Position numbers and translations under genes: made by a program. Positions 13,386 to 29,230 of a stretch of 64,000 bases of DNA are shown one piece after another (positions within the stretch are counted from its first letter, which is position 1; every line of letters starts with the position of its first letter). The stretch is from Microthyrium microscopicum (taxonomy: Eukaryota; Ascomycota; Dothideomycetes; Microthyriales; Microthyriaceae), in NCBI GenBank assembly GCA_010405405.1, contig MU004248.1:7250-71249 (forward strand), in the 5' to 3' direction. Below the pieces are notes generated by a model that worked only from the letters and a program-made list of their open reading frames with translations, was not told the origin of the DNA and did no database searches.

Positions 13386-16300
13386 TTATAATTGCTTCTT
13401 ACTAATAAAGTACCTATAAAGCTTTTCCTTTAAAATACTATAATTAGTTATAAGTAATAAACTAATGAAACCTAAAAGTAAGGCTCTTAAAGCAAAACTA
13501 GCTAGATTAAATCTAGCTATACTAAATATAGCTATACTAACTCTAATAGAACTAAGTAGCTCTATAGATAATACTACTAATATAGAATAAGCTTATCTAA
13601 AACTAGTAATAAATATAAAAGAAACGCTAGAATAGTTATAAGCTAAAATATAGTAAATATATAATATGCTTAAGATTAAATAACTTAAAGTAATAAAAGT
13701 AGCTTATAAACGTAAAGAACTTTACTTAGTTAAATAGATCTATAAATAAGGTTAATATAATGCTAGCCTAGCTATTTTAGCCTATATTAAATATAATAGC
13801 TCTAAATTAGCTTATAGTAGTAATAAATTATAAATATATAAAGCTAAAAGCTTATAAAAGTATAAGGATTAGGTCTTTAATATAACTAATATACTTACTA
13901 TAAAGAAATATAAGGAAGACTTATACTTAGTAGTCCTCTAAGCCTATAATTACCTTAATAAGGAGGTTATATAACCTACTTAGAATAATTATATTAATTT
14001 CTAGACCTAGTTAGCTAAATTAGACTAATATAAACTTACGTAGGCCTTTATAGAATAATAGGCCCTTAAACTCCTTAGTTTATTTATTAAGAGGTATTAT
14101 AAGGCCTTTTAGAGCCTCTTAACTACTATAATAGGGAAAAAGACCTCTTAAAAATACTTTAATAAGCTTATGCTTCTCTTTTATAAGTATAAGATTAATA
14201 ATATATTAATTTACTTATTATTCTTTAGTAATAAACTATTTACTTACCTTAGAAATAATATAATCTTTAACCTAGACTATATAATTAAGATAGCTAAAAA
14301 AGCCTTATCTTAATATATTTTAAAGCACTTAAGACCTATTAGTAACTAGAAAATACTAACTACTTTTAAGAAAGATACTAGAGATAGTAAATTCTCTAAA
14401 TAGCGTTTAACATCTATAAATCTAAAGAATAAGACTTAATAAAGTTTCTAAAGAAATAAGTTAAAAAAGTCTAGACTAAGCCTTTTTAATAAGGCTTTAA
14501 AGCTAAATAAACTAAAGAGTAACGTAACGCCTAAAATTAAATAGCTATTTTCTAGTAATCTTAGTAAAGGTAAGTACTAGAACTATACTAAGATAGGCTA
14601 TATAATTTATAACTATCCTAACCTAAAGCTAAAAGAAATTAAAGGAAAAGACTAAGCTATAAGGTAGCTAACTAAGATCTTATAGCTTTTATTATAAATA
14701 ATTTAGTCCTTAACCTCTTTAGTAACTTTTATAAAATTATTATTACTTAAGTCTTAGAAGTAGTAAGGAATAAGAAGATTTTAAATAAAGAGGTATACTA
14801 ATTAAAGAAATTATACTAAATTATTCTATAAGGAACTACTTAGAATTAAGTAGGCTAAGATTATATGCTATAGAGTATAATAATAGATAGTAAAGCCTAT
14901 TTTAATATTATAAACTATACCTTAGCTAAGAAGCTTTAATTAGAAATATATTATCTCTTAGAAGAGTTAGCTAAGTACTTAAATAGTATGCCTATAGCTA
15001 TTTATAGAGTAGTAATTACTAAAGTTATAGTAGTTAACTCTAATAAGATCCTAAAGACTAATAAAGTATTATTTTGTATTATAAACTTACTATACTATAT
15101 AATTATTATAAAGATGCCTTAGCTTAAAAACTAGAACCCTTTATTAAACTTTAAGGCTAAGACTTTATTCTTTATTTATTTAGAAGATAACTATTATAGT
15201 AAGATTAGCTTTATCTCTCTAGAGGAGTTACTCTAATTAAGTTAAGATAGATCTACTTAGCTCTTTAAGTATTTAGTAGGTTTATTAGACTATATTAGTC
15301 TATAAGACTTATTATATTACTATAAGAAGCTTATAGAGGCCTTTAGTAAGGATAAAGTATAGAATTTAGTAGAATATAGTCTATAGAACCTAACTATTAA
15401 TCTTAAGCTAAGTATAAGTATACCTTACTAGCCTATTTATAGCCTATTAAAAGCAAAACTAGTTATTCTATATAAATACTTTAAGAGAAATCTTAAGAGG
15501 AGATTTATTTATAAATCTTAGTCTTCTACTAAAGCTCTAATTATTTTTATAAAAAAAAAGGATAGTACTTTATATCTATATATAGACTATAAAAGCTTAA
15601 ATAATATTATAGTTAAGGACTATTATACTCTACTACTAATTAAAGAGTTATTAGACTAACTATTAAGAGCTAAGCTCTTTATAAGCCTAGACCTTTATAA
15701 AGTATACTATTATATTTATATTTATACTAATAATAAGTAGAAGATAGTATTCTAAACTAAATATAAGTTTTTTAAGTACTAAGTAATACTCTTTAAGCTT
15801 ACTAATACTTTTACTACTTTCTAAGCGTATATTAACTAAGCTTTATATAGCTTTATTAATATAACTTATATTATCTACTTTAATAATATTTTTATCTTTT
15901 TTAAGAATAAAGAAAATTATATTAAATATATAAAGAAAATACTTAAAAGATTTATTAAGTTTAAGTTATACGCTAAGCTATTAAAGTATAGCTTCTATAT
16001 AGACTAAACTAAGTACCTTAGGTATATTATAACTTTAGATAGTACTATAGTAGAGCTAAAATAGATTATAATAATTATAAATTAGCTAATACTACGTAAT
16101 ATATACTAAGTAAGAGAGTTTATTAACTTTATAAATTACTATTAATATTTTATTACTAACTTTTCTTATATTACTTTTCTATTAAACTTTTTAACTAAGA
16201 AACTTCTAGGGTAAGCTTTAAAAAGCTAATAGCTATATAATAAAGAATTAGTTCTTATTAATCTCTTTTCTAAAGCTATTTAATTTTTTAATAACTTAAA

Positions 16301-18499
16301 AGCTACCTTTACGCGTATATTAATCTTTACTTACTATAATCCTATATTAGAGACCTATCTAGAGATAGATACCTCTAGGTAAGTAATCTATAGTATTTTA
16401 AGCTAAAAGTAAACTAAGCTAAGCTAAGAAGGCTAATAGCAACTTATAGCGTTCTACTTAAGAAAGCTATTAGGATTTAAGAGTTGCTATAAGACTTTAT
16501 AGTAAAAGTTCCTAGCTATTATTAACTTTATAAGAGTCTTTTATAAGTACCTATATAGTATTCTAAAGTTTTTAGTCTTAATAAATTATATAAATCTTTA
16601 TTTACTTAATATATCTTAAAATATCTCTACTATATATATAAGATAGGTAGACTTTCTTACTAAGTTTAAGTTTAATATTAAGTATTATTTAAAGAAAATA
16701 AACCTTATAAATAGATTCTTATAGAGACTAGACTACGTCTCCTTAAGTAATATAGAATAAAAAAGAATTATAGATACCTTATTAAATCTTATCTAAGATA
16801 AATTATAACTATCTAAGGCTTCTAAGCTAGATAAAGACTTAGTTAGGTTTATTAACGCTTTAGTTATATCTATTAGTACCTTATTATAGTACTTAAGAAA
16901 TAATTCTTAGAAAATAGATATTATTACTACGTTAAATATACCTAATAGCCTTTTTATTAAGCTAATAAAAGATAAATAAACCTATCTATAAATAGAGGTT
17001 ACTATAGAGGATAGTAAAGTCTAAGTCTTTTAACGTTTTTATAACAACTCTTTAGAAAGAGGCTATAAAGGCTAACGTAAGATATTAGAGAAGATTTAAT
17101 ACTATTATACTTAGGATAATATTAATAAAAATATCTAAAAGTACTACGTAGCCTATTTAGAGTATAAATAAAATATATTTATTAAATAAAGCTAAAATAA
17201 GCTTCTTTTATCTCTACTAGTACTAATAGCTCCTTAAGAAGATATTATAATTAATTTTATTACTAACTTACTCTTAAGCGTCTTCTAAGGATAGCTATAT
17301 AACTCTATTATAGTAGTTATCTATAAACTAACTAAAATAGCTTACTACGTACTCTATTATAAAGATATAGACGTAAATAATCTTACTAAGCTTTTCTTAT
17401 ATAAGGTAGTATAACTTTATAGCGTACTAAATATAATTATATTTAATAGAGGCTCTATATTTATCTCTAAGTTTTAGAATATATTCCTTTACTACTTAGG
17501 GATCTAATAAAAGCTATTTACTATATTCTAACTCTAGATAGATAAGTAAATAGAGTATTAAAACTAAAAGATTAAGTACTATTTATATATTTATTATAGC
17601 TAAGAGTAAAATAATTAAGCTAAAAAGCTTAATTCTACTAAGTTTATATATAATAATAGTATATATAGCTTAACTAGTATTACTCTATTTATAATATATA
17701 TAGGTAGGTACTTATATATACTAGAAATATCTAAAGAGTACTTAATAGATACTATTCTTAACGTAAAGGAACTAGTAAAATATATTTTATTTCTTTAGAG
17801 AGTCCTTTAGGCCTATCTAGAGAACGTTTAAACTCTATAAGCTAAATACTATAATAAAGGCTATAAAGACGTTACCTTAAAGGTAAATAACTAAGTTCTA
17901 CTTAATATAAAGAATATTAGAATAGCTAAGTCTAAAAAAAAACTAGATATTAAGTATATAGGCTTCTTTAAAGTAATAAAAGTTATTAATTATAATACGT
18001 ATTATATTAATCTACTTAAAGACGCTCTAGTTTATAATATCTTCTATATTTCTTTATTATAATAATATATATCTAATATACATTTCTTATAATAAATAGT
18101 CTTACCTTAGAAAACCTTAAACTTTAAAAAGACTAATTACTATAAAGTTAAAGGCGTAATTAAATATAAGGTTAATAAAGATAGTACTTATTACTATAAA
18201 GTAAAGTAGAAGAACTACCTTATATTTAAAGTAAGCTAAGAACTTACTAGTAATTTCTTTTTAGTTACGCTAAAGTACTACTAAGAGAAGTTAAAGAAAA
18301 AGAATATCTTCTTAGCTAAATTAATTTTAATAGGAGTAACTAAATATAACTTAGAATAACTTAATTTAGATAAACCTTATTTAGAGCCTAAGAAGCTAAG
18401 GAGATATTTAAAAAAGCCTTTAGCACCTACTAATTCTATACTAGCTAAGAAAAGGCTAAGTAGACTAAAATAATTATAATAAGACTTAAGATAAGCTTC

Positions 18500-21401
18500 T
18501 TTTTATAGAGAGGATAAGTATAAAAGTATAATTACCCTATAGTATATATAAATATATAATAATAATTTATCTTACTTATAATTAAGATAAGCCTATTTAG
18601 ATAAAACTAAATAGTACTTAGATAGTACTATTATAATACTTTAGAATAAATAGGTTCCTATAGATATATATATAAATATAGTTTAAACGAAAAAGACTTA
18701 GAGAAAATTTAGAACTAAATAGAAAACTAATTTTAAACCTAAACTTAAAACTATTAATATTACTTTAGCTTTACTTATTAGCTTTTAAAAAGGTACTCTT
18801 TAAATACTTTAAAATAATAATTCTAGGTTTATAGAGATATACTCCTAGGTACTATTTAGGTTTATAAGAAAGGACTTAGAAATTTAAGAAAGTATTTTAT
18901 TAAAAGAAACTATCTTATATTATTTATATAAATTAGTTTAAATAGAACCTAATAGCTACTAAGTACTAATAAATAGCTTATAATAAACCTAAAATATAAC
19001 TAACCTTACCTATTAGATACTAAACGTATTAACCTAATGCTAGATATATTTACTAGATACTATATTTACTCTTTAGACTCTTTAGACTCTTTAGACTCTA
19101 AATTATTATCCTTAGAATTAATCTAACTTATTATAACTAAATAGTAATAAAGAACTACTTACTTATTTATTCTAAGCTTATATTTATTAATCTAGCTCTA
19201 AAGGGTTATAAACTAACCTATATTAAAAGCCTTCTTTTTCTTTTTAGCGCTATTAATTTATTAAGAAATAAGTATCTTTATAACGTTAGTAAGGTTGCTA
19301 ATTTAACGTAATAAAGTACCTATAACCTAGAATAGAGTTAGTTAGAATCTAAGTAATATAATTAGAGTACTTATATTCTTTTAGCTACTATTTATAAGTA
19401 GTTTAAATTTATAATAATAGGTATAGAGGTTATTATAGCGCTTAATATAAGTAATATTAATAATAATTCTAAGTAAAGCTACTTTAGAGTAATAAGTAGC
19501 CTTCTTAGTTATAAGAACCTTCTTACTATTTCTATAATATACTAGTATTATATAGATACTATTATATTTATCTTTAGCAATACTAGAATATAAAGGAAAG
19601 ATATTATTCGTAGCATTAATATAGATATACTTATTTATATTAGTTTAAATCTAAGTATAATAAGAAAGTTTACTTATGTTTAGATAGCTTCTATAATATC
19701 TTTATTAGTAATGCGAACTACCTTTTTAGTATAAAGAAGCTAATCTATGTTATACTTACTTAAATTGCTATTATAGGTTTGCTAGTAAAGTATATAGACC
19801 TTTATTACGTTATAACGCTTCTAAAGAAGGTCTTTAGTAATACCCTTCTTATAAGAGATAACTTAGGAAATAATTAGTAATGATTAGATTTAAATTAAAT
19901 TAATTAGGAATAACTTACCTTAAGATACTATTAATAAGACTTTATAGTCTTATAGATTATATAGTAGTAACTATCTTAAACCTTAAAGGCTAAGGCGTAG
20001 TCCTTAGAAGCTATATAGTACTAATCTTTTAGATTAGTATATAGAAAAGTTTTAGCGTATACTTTAGTATATTACTAATATAAATTAAGTATAAGAAACT
20101 ATTTAATAATTAACTTAGCCTTATTCTTATATAGAATAAACTTATCTATATTAGATAGTTTTATCTTATTATTATTAAAGTTATATAGAAGATATTTACT
20201 ATCTAATTAACTATAATTAATTAATACGTTATAAATAAGGAAGGTCTAGTATAATTTAAACTAAGCCTAAGCCTTATTAATACGTATAATACTATTATTA
20301 TATATTTACTTTGCGTTAGGCTAGAAAGGTTTAGATTTATTATTATAATTATACTTAGGAGCCTTTCTCTTCTTTTTAGCTTAGGTAATATTCTTTTTAA
20401 TCTCTTTAGATTTAGAAGGCTTTAAAGAGAAGTAGCCTAAACTTAATAGTTTAATATAGTTATTATTAGTATTAATTTAGGTACTATTAATGAATTTAAT
20501 CTTATTAGTTACCTTTTTAATAGTATTAGTATTAGTAGAATTAGCTAGTTTTATAACGTTAGTAATTAAAGTCTTTAGTAAAGTAGTAGTATTCTTAAAG
20601 ACTTTAGAGGTATCCTTAGAGACCTTAGAGGCGTTAAATAGAGATAGACTAAGTCTATTTAAAGCCTTATTAGCTTCTACTTTATTCTTTATAGTAGCTA
20701 TTAGAGAGAATAGATATAAAAGGATATAAAGTATACTAAGTAGATTTATAAGGAAGCTATTAGTAAAATATTAAGACTACTAGCTAGGACTTATTTTTAT
20801 ACTATAGCCTTATTTATAAAAGTTAGCTTTACTTAGTTAGTTAGGGTTTACTTAAGTATATACCTTAATTTTATAAAAGTAGGATAAAGAAGAATTAAAA
20901 GAAGTATATAATTATAAAATTAAATATACCTTATTTAATACTCTTCTATCTAATTAGGTTAGTAGAGAATAAATACTTACTTTATTAAGTACTTCCTATT
21001 AAGGAAAGCTTTAATATTAATTCTTATTATAAGTAAAGATTCTAAAGAAGGAAGTTGCTCTTAGTAGGTAATAACTTATAGATTAGGTAGGCTTAAGGTA
21101 ATAGCCTAAGGAAACTTAAAAATGCCTAAGTTCTTAATAAACCTAGATAAACTTAAATAAGAACCTAATAGTAACGTTTAGCTTTATAAATTATTATTTA
21201 AGGGGTACTTCTTTAAGCAATGTTTAAAACTAAAAATAGGTTTACTAGAATTTATTAAGATTATTATTTAGCTAGCTAGATAGTAGCTAAGTAGTTTATA
21301 CTATTATGATATAATATATCTTAAAGTATATTAATACTACTAGAACGTAGTTAACTCTTTAAAGACTTATAAGGACGTTTAGGTCCTTATTAAGGAGATA
21401 A
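18500..21401 (-). other. Antisense coding-like tract inside element C
   Basis: The stretch between the chromodomain-like region and the 3' LTR is longer than Ty3/Gypsy elements usually have. Between about 19,300 and 21,300 the minus-strand frames look more protein-like than the plus strand, with Lys/Ser/Thr/Asn-rich stretches. It may be an extra antisense ORF of the element or a separate fossil insertion. No termini of its own were found. Part of fossil element C. Confidence 0.4.
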
Positions 21402-21570
21402 TATTAGGAATTAAACCTAATAGACTCTTTAAAATAAGTATTATAGCCTAAGTGCTTTAGCCTAATAGCTATTAGAAGCTAGTAGAGCTACTTCTTTAGC
21501 TTTAGTATATTCTATAGTTAAGAGAACTAATAGGTTCTTAACTATTATAATTAGTAGCTAAGCGTACCTT
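21402..21570 (+). repeat. 3' LTR of element C, left part
   Basis: The first 169 bp of the 3' LTR of C. It aligns to the start of 13,026-13,385 and is cut off by the TG of the left LTR of B at 21,571. A purine-rich stretch precedes it at about 21,391-21,401. Confidence 0.85.
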
Positions 21571-21790
21571 TGTAATGATTCCTTACAGTGCTAAGTATTG
21601 AGAGAGATCTTAGTGTTACAAGATCACGCGCTAGACCTGAAAGGGTTAGCGCGTCCGAGGTTCTGCCGAGCGGACTTACTTCCCTCGCAGATCCGTAGTA
21701 GTTCTAGATCTTCTTCCTCTCTTCCTTGTACGTAGATTCTTAAATACTAGCTAATTATCTACTTAACTCTAAGTCCTACTACTCGTTATA
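21571..21790 (+). repeat. 5' LTR of element B (weakly RIP-affected)
   Basis: A 220 bp LTR that keeps many CpG, CpA and TpG dinucleotides, unlike nearly everything around it. Its partner at 29,231-29,450 differs by about 30 substitutions, all transitions, most of them in the partner. Confidence 0.9.
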
Positions 21791-24700
21791 TAATCTACGT
21801 ACTATAAAAACTGTTGCGCGCTTATACTACGTATTAAAAAGTATTATTTGGCGTAGGTAATATCCTATTACTTTCTATATAGGCAATATCCTATTACACT
21901 TTACGCGTAAGACTCTAAAATTTTGAGCCCTACTTTAAAATCTAATAATACTAAAACTAATTAGCGCGTTAGAATTCCCTAATGCTAATTATCCTAATTA
22001 GTATTAGACTAATAAAAGGTCTAAGCTTTAATTGCTCCTTAATTACTTATGTATAGGAATACTAAATTTATCTTTCTTACTATAATCCCTCTAAATACTA
22101 CTTTTAAACTAAAATTATTCTTAACTCTAAATCCTTTCTATAGCGTTTATTAATTAAAAACTTTAATAGCTAGTAAGAATCTATTACTAATATAAGTAAC
22201 TAAGTTCCTTTACTACTATAAGGTAGACGTAGAGTAAATAGCTATCTATACTAATCCTCTTTACTCTAGCGTAAAGCTAACTAGCCTAATTGTTATTAAT
22301 TCCTATCTTCTTTACGTTGCTTATTAATTTTAAGTTGCCCTCCTACTATGCTAAATATTAGCTAGTTAGATACTTAAGATACTATATAGATTTTATAATC
22401 TATAAAGAAACTACCTACACGTAACTAGGAACTATAGAAATTATTAGTAAACTTTAATAAAGATAATAATAACTAGCTACTTAGGTTATTATAAAAAGAA
22501 AGTAAGGAGAAAGCCCTAATCTATAATAATAAAGAAGTAAGATCCTTAAAATAGTATATTAAAGACACTACTTATAAAGAAGACAAGGAATTTAAAAGTA
22601 AAGAGGAAGATAATATTACCAAAATCCATAGAACCTTTAAAGATAATACTAGTTTACTATAAGAAATTATTAAATAATTAGTAGTTATATAAAAGAATCT
22701 AGAATTAGTAAACGTCCCTTTAATATTTAAAAGCTACTATATAGTTACTATGAACTTAAACTATATTATTAATCTCCTAGTAGACTATAAGCTATTATAA
22801 TTCTAAGCTATAGTATACTAAGTATTACCTAGTTAAGAAGGCTAAAAGCTAAAGCCTACCCTACTAATAGCATAAAAAACCTTAGAGGACTTAGAACTAC
22901 TATACTATAATTACTTTATTATCTAATCTAGCTAAGGCCTTACTTATACTCTAAAAGGTAGCCTAGACCTAGATAAATTTATTATAATATTATTTAACTA
23001 CTACTTAAAGATATAGGCTATATTCTACTTTTATAACGTAGAGTAAGATATAAATATTATCTAAGCTAAGTAATTAAATAAAGAGAAAGCCTATAGCGCC
23101 TAGCTAGAGGAAGACGCTAAACAAAACTAGAATCTAGTAAATAATCTTATAAAAGTAAATAAAGACTATTAAATAGAGATTTTATAGCTAAATACTAAAC
23201 TTTAAGATAGTGACGTCTCCCTTAATAAGAGAGTTACTACTTATAAAACTATAAATAACCTCTAGTATGATAATACTCTCCTAAAAAATATAGTTATATT
23301 CTAATCCTCTAAGCTAAATTAGTTCTAAACTATACTTTAGTAGAAAGTTAATAAAGTTATAGTACTTTAAGTATAAGTTAAAGCTCTCTAAAAGTCTAAG
23401 GTACCTAAGAAGATAAATAACCCTTACGCTAATCTTAATAAGAACGCTAATAATAACTTATTACGCTCTATGTTAGTTAGTCCTAATTTAAACTTAAATT
23501 ACTAGTCTCTATATAGAAGTTCTATACCTTACTAATTTACTCCTAATTCCTTAATATACGCTATAAATAAAGGTTTTAAGAAATAAAGAGAAAAGCCTAC
23601 TAAGTTTAATAAGAAGGATAAAGATAAGTACTATGTTTAGAAAGCTAAAGCGCTTAATTACCTTAATAAGAACGCCCTTATATACAATATAGAGTTATCT
23701 AAGATTTATCTAATTTAGGAATAAATAGATAAATAGGCCTTTGCTACTATTAAGGAGCAAAGTAAATAAGATTCTTATAACCTATATCTTTACTTAAAAG
23801 AGGTATAGGTAGACCTAGACTATAAATATACTACTAAGGATAGTTTTATAAAGGCTAAAGCCTAGCTTAAAATACTAAAAGCTTAAATAAAGGCATTAGA
23901 GAAGGTAGAAGAATATCTTACCTATTTCTCTTCTAATTCTTATAAAGTAAGATTATTTAACGAAGAGAAGATTATTAAACTACGTAACCTATTACTAAAG
24001 CGTTTTACTAATTATCTACTATTTATTAAACTAGACTCTTACTCTAAATTTGTTAATAACCTCTATAAGGTATTTTACTAAATAAAATATTAACCTTCTA
24101 TAGAAACTAATAATAATAACTACTTTAACTTTAATAGCTTTTATAGAGGCTATAAAGGTAGAAGGCGTAGAAACTATAATAGTAGTAGTAGTACCTATAA
24201 TAATACTACTAATGATAATAATAAAATTATACGTTTATAAGAAGTCTTTTACGTCCTATGAAAGGATAACTATTATATCTAATGTAGAGAATAAGGATAT
24301 AGCTATTAGAAAGTAAACGCCCTATATATAAGTAAAGATCTTTTTTCTAATACTAAGATTTGTACTAAAGTTGCTTATATAGCTACTATCTTTACTATAA
24401 TATTTATATAACTTAATTCTAATCTTTTACGTACTAATAATAACTTAGAAAACTAAAGGCTCTTTTATATAGATATATAAAAAAGCTAAATAAGCAAGAA
24501 GTGCATAACTATTAAAAAAAGAAGAAATACTAAGTATATATATTAGACCTAAAGGACGAGCTAGAAACTATTCCTACTACTAACAAAACATTAAGATATT
24601 AAGCCTATATATCTAACCCTAACTTAGATAATAAGGAAGGGGATAAAGACGCGCTAAATTATAACTTTAACTTTGACCTAGAGCCAAAAAATCTAGAGCC

Positions 24701-27700
24701 TATAGAGAAGACTTAGTTAAAATAATTAACTATAAAGAAATAAACGTTTAATAAAGAACCTATCCTTACTAAAGAATAAATCTAGAGCATAGTTTAAGAT
24801 ATAATTAAGCGCCTACAAAAGCTAGTAGAGCTAGAGCTAGCAGTAATTTAAATCTTCTTAGTATCTATTACTAATAGCTTCTATCTAAGAAATATTTTAG
24901 AGATACTCATAGTTAGCGATTAGTAGACTACTAAAAGTATAGCTTATTTACTAAAAGCAAAATATTACGTCTAAATTAATATATTAATTAATATAGGAAG
25001 TAAAGCAATAAGTATTATATACTTAAAATTTATTTACTAATATAATATTCCTATAATAAATCTATCTACTTCTTAAGTAATATAACTTACTAATAGCAAA
25101 GCTATTACTAAGGTAGATAAAGCTACTATAGTAAACGTTTACCTTAGTAAGCATATTAAGCAAATCTGCTATTTCATTATAGACGTTGCTAATTATAATA
25201 TTATCTTTAGAAATCTATAGATAAACCTTTATGAAGTTACCTTAAAGAAAAGCAAAAAAGAGATCTACTTTAACTTCGCTTATTACTTAGTAAATTACTT
25301 ACTCTATAGCTACTTAATATTAATAGATTATAAAGGCTATTCTTATAACCTTACTAACTCTCTACTAGATAAAAAAGATATTACTATAGTTAGCATAGTA
25401 GCCTTTATAAAAATATTAAAATAAGGGTAGAAATTTAGCAAAGTATAGCTAAAGGATTTAGATAAAGATAAAAATAAAGTACTACTAGATTCCTCTATAC
25501 CTAAGACGCTAAAAGAGAATATTACGATTAACCTCTCTAAGATATCTTTAGAAGATTATAAAAAGTAGTATAAGAAGTATAATTAGCCTCTATTAAGTTA
25601 TAAAGAAATTTTAAAGAAACTATTAAAGGAATTCTATTGCTATATTAATATCTTTAACCTAAAGCTAAGTAATAATTTAGCACTACACTATAGCGAATAG
25701 GACTACTCTATTAATATTATCTTTAATACTACTATTCCTAAATAAAGATATAATACTCTCTTATATTAAGAATTGCTAGTTATTAAATAGTATATTAATT
25801 AGATACTTAGCCGTAATTAAGTTTAGGCTAGTAAATCCTACTTTGCCGCCCTAATGTTATATATATATAAACCTAAAGATAGTATCTATGTCTATATTAA
25901 TTACTAAGGCCTAAACGAAATAACCTAGAAGAACTATAACGTCCCTTTATAATTACTAGAAACCTTAGCTAGAATATACTATATAAAATTCTTCTTAAAA
26001 TTTAATATTATTACTACTTTTACTTATATTTAAATTAAACTAGGAGATAAGTATAAAACTACGTTCCTTATCTATTACAATCTCTATAAATTTAAGGTTA
26101 TATTATTTAGCCTTATAGGAGCTTTAGGCACCTTTTAAGCGTACTTAAATTATATCCTTATAGAATACCTTAATAACTTCGTTACTAGCTATATAGATAA
26201 CCTCCTAGTCTTTAGTAAGAGCTAAGATTAGTATACTACGTATATCTACCTTATCTTAGAGGCTATAGGTAAAGTAGGCCTCTACCTTAATATTAATAAA
26301 TATAATTTCTTTACTAAATAAATTAAATACCTTAGCCTTATTATTACTACTACTAGCATTAAAATAGATTTAGATAAAGTTAAAAGCGTTATTAAGTAGG
26401 CTTAACCTTTATTAATTAAGGACGTATAGGCATTCTTAAGCTTTACTAATTTCTACTACTATTTTATTTATAGTTACTTCTAAACTACTACTTCTCTTAT
26501 TACCTTTACTAAAAAAGATACAATAGTAATCTTTTTATAAAATCTAGACGGACCTAAGGACTACGTATTTAAAAAGCTAAAAAAGAACTTTACTACTATA
26601 CTTATCCTTTACTACTTTAACTATATAAAGAAAATGTAGTTAGAAATAAATACTTCTAATTAGGTATATGCTATAGTGCTCTTCTAAAAGGATAAAGAAG
26701 GCAAATTATAGCTTATTGCATTCTTATTAAAAAAGATAAGCCCTATTAAGTATAATTATAACATTTATAATAAAGAGTTATTAGTAATTATCTACGCCTT
26801 TAAAGAATAGGAACTAGAGCTATTCTCTATAGTAGATATAATTAAGGTATTCTTAAACTACTAGAACTTATAAACCTTTATAATAACTAAAAAGTTATCC
26901 TACTAATAGGCAAGATAGGCTAAATTTCTATTCTAATTCTACTTCTAAGTTTAGTATTGCTCTAGTCTATTTAATAATAAAGCTAATATACTTACTTACT
27001 AATTATAAGATCTACCTTAGAATAATAATAACCTACAAGTCTCTTAGTAAGTCTAACTGCTATTATTCCCTTACTAGTTTAATACCCCCTATGCTATTAA
27101 GTTAGCCTTATTATTAATTAAACTAGTAGCACTATTAATTATATACTTAGCTACTATTATTTAAAATAAGTTAAATATCTTAACCTCTATAAAGGAGTTA
27201 ATAGATCCTATAAAAAGGTTAGTTAGTAACAAAAGACTACCTAGGGAGAAGTTAATAGAATCCCTAAGAGATAATAAATCCCTAAATTTTAATAGCAATT
27301 AGTTTATATAAGATATAGTTTAAGAGTCTATTAGTAATAAAACTATAAAAGCAATCTAATAGGCTAAAGCAAACTACTAGACGTATTTACTCTTTAATAT
27401 ACCTAAGTAAGAAGGTATTAAGTTAGATAACTATGTAGTTACTATAGATAATATAATTCTATACTATAACTATATCTTTATTCTCTATAGTAAACTACGT
27501 TACTAAGCTTTATTCTTTACTTATAGCTATAAAGTTATAGGCTATAAAGAAGTAGCTATAATCTATTATTACTTATAAGAGACCTATTAGTAGTCTAGAA
27601 TATTATAAGATATAAAGATATATATAAAAGGTTATAAATACGTCTTTACTAAACTAGTATGATAAAAGAAGTAAAGATTCTTAAGAAGCTTCCTCTTACT

Positions 27701-29120
27701 AGAACGCGCTTAGTTAGATATCTTTATTAACTTTGCTATTTTATTACTATACTACTACTACTAAGAAGTAATCTATTACTATGTTATAGTTATTATAGAT
27801 TATTATATAAGAATACGTCGCTTTATTCTACTACTAGACCTCTCTATAGAATCTATAGTTTTAGTATTTATTAACTATATCTAAAGATTAATAAGTTAGC
27901 CTAAAAGTATCCTTTTAGATCGTAGTAGCTAATTTACCTTAGCCTTTTAGAAACGTTTATATAAACGTGTTAGTACTATTCTTTACCTTAGTATAGCTTT
28001 TTACCTAAAGATAGACGGTATTATAGAAATCTCTATTATAACCCTAAAGTAGTATTTATAAGCCTTTATTAATTAGGATTAAGATAACTAGGTTGCTTTA
28101 CTACTATTTATGGAATTTATAGTTAACTTAGTAGTAAATATAACTATAGGAATTATGCCCTTCTAGGTATAAAATAGCTTTAATCCTTAATTAGGCCTTA
28201 AAGCTAATTACTCTATTCTTTACTTATTCTACGCCTCTATTACTACTAATAAAGAAGAAGCTAATGTAGATATTATATAATAAGGCTATACTAATATATA
28301 TAAATACTTTATAGAGTAACTTACTTAGGCTTAGGCATAATAAGCTAAGTATACTAACTATTACTATTAAGCTATACTAAATCTATAGCTAGGTAATTAA
28401 GTAAGATTAGATACTTGTAATTACTCTACTTCTTATTCTTTAAAAATACTTAATAGTAAAAGCTTTAAACTTTTCTATATTATTAAAAAGATTAACGCTA
28501 TTATATATAAGCTAAATCTACCCTCCTTAATAAAAATACATAATGTCTTTTACGCTTAGATCCTTTACTATATTACTAATAATACTAAACTTCTAAAATA
28601 TTTAAATCCCCTTCCTATAATTATAGGTAAGACTAAAGAAACTATAAAATAGTAAGTAGATATAATTATTAATAGCTATTACAAGCCCTAGACTAAGAAA
28701 AAGACGTTATAGTACATAATTAAATTTATAAGCTATAATATAGTAGAATAGTATGATTAGTATAACGCTAAGAACGCTCTAGATTTAATTGTAGAGTTCT
28801 ACGCCTATTACCCTAATAAGCTAAGCCCTTACCCCTCTTAGATCTTACTATAGCTAGAGCCTACTAAAGATAATAACGTTATGTATAACTTTAATGGTGT
28901 CCCTACTAATTAGTACTAAAAAGTTTACTTTCTTTATATTATTAATACCCCTATTTAGCATAGATATACTAGCCCTTAAACCACTAGGACTTAAAAACTA
29001 GAGTATTCTAAAGATATCTTAAGGTTCGTTAATACCTCTTAATAGTTGCTTTAATAAGCTAAAGGTTAAAATGCTCTAAATATCTAATTGTTAGCATTAT
29101 ATTATAGAAGGAATTTATTA

Positions 29121-29176
29121 GACTAGACTGGATTAGACTAGACTAGACTAGACTAGACTAGACTAGAATAGACTAG
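29121..29176 (+). repeat. (GACTA)n pentamer tandem repeat
   Basis: About eleven imperfect copies of the 5 bp unit GACTA, just upstream of the 3' LTR of B. Probably slippage within the element. Confidence 0.85.
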
Positions 29177-29230
29177 GAGAGTAATAATAAGCTAAGACAG
29201 CCTAGAGAGCTATTCTAAAAGAAAGGGTCG

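Noticed and set aside
20490-20729. 79-codon hydrophobic plus-strand open frame inside element C
   Set aside because: It lies in RIP-degraded repeat DNA, opposite antisense frames that look more protein-like. Its Leu/Val/Phe-rich content follows from base composition.
29121-29176. CRISPR-like array
   Set aside because: The repeats are 5 bp tandem units without spacers, in a eukaryotic retrotransposon fossil.
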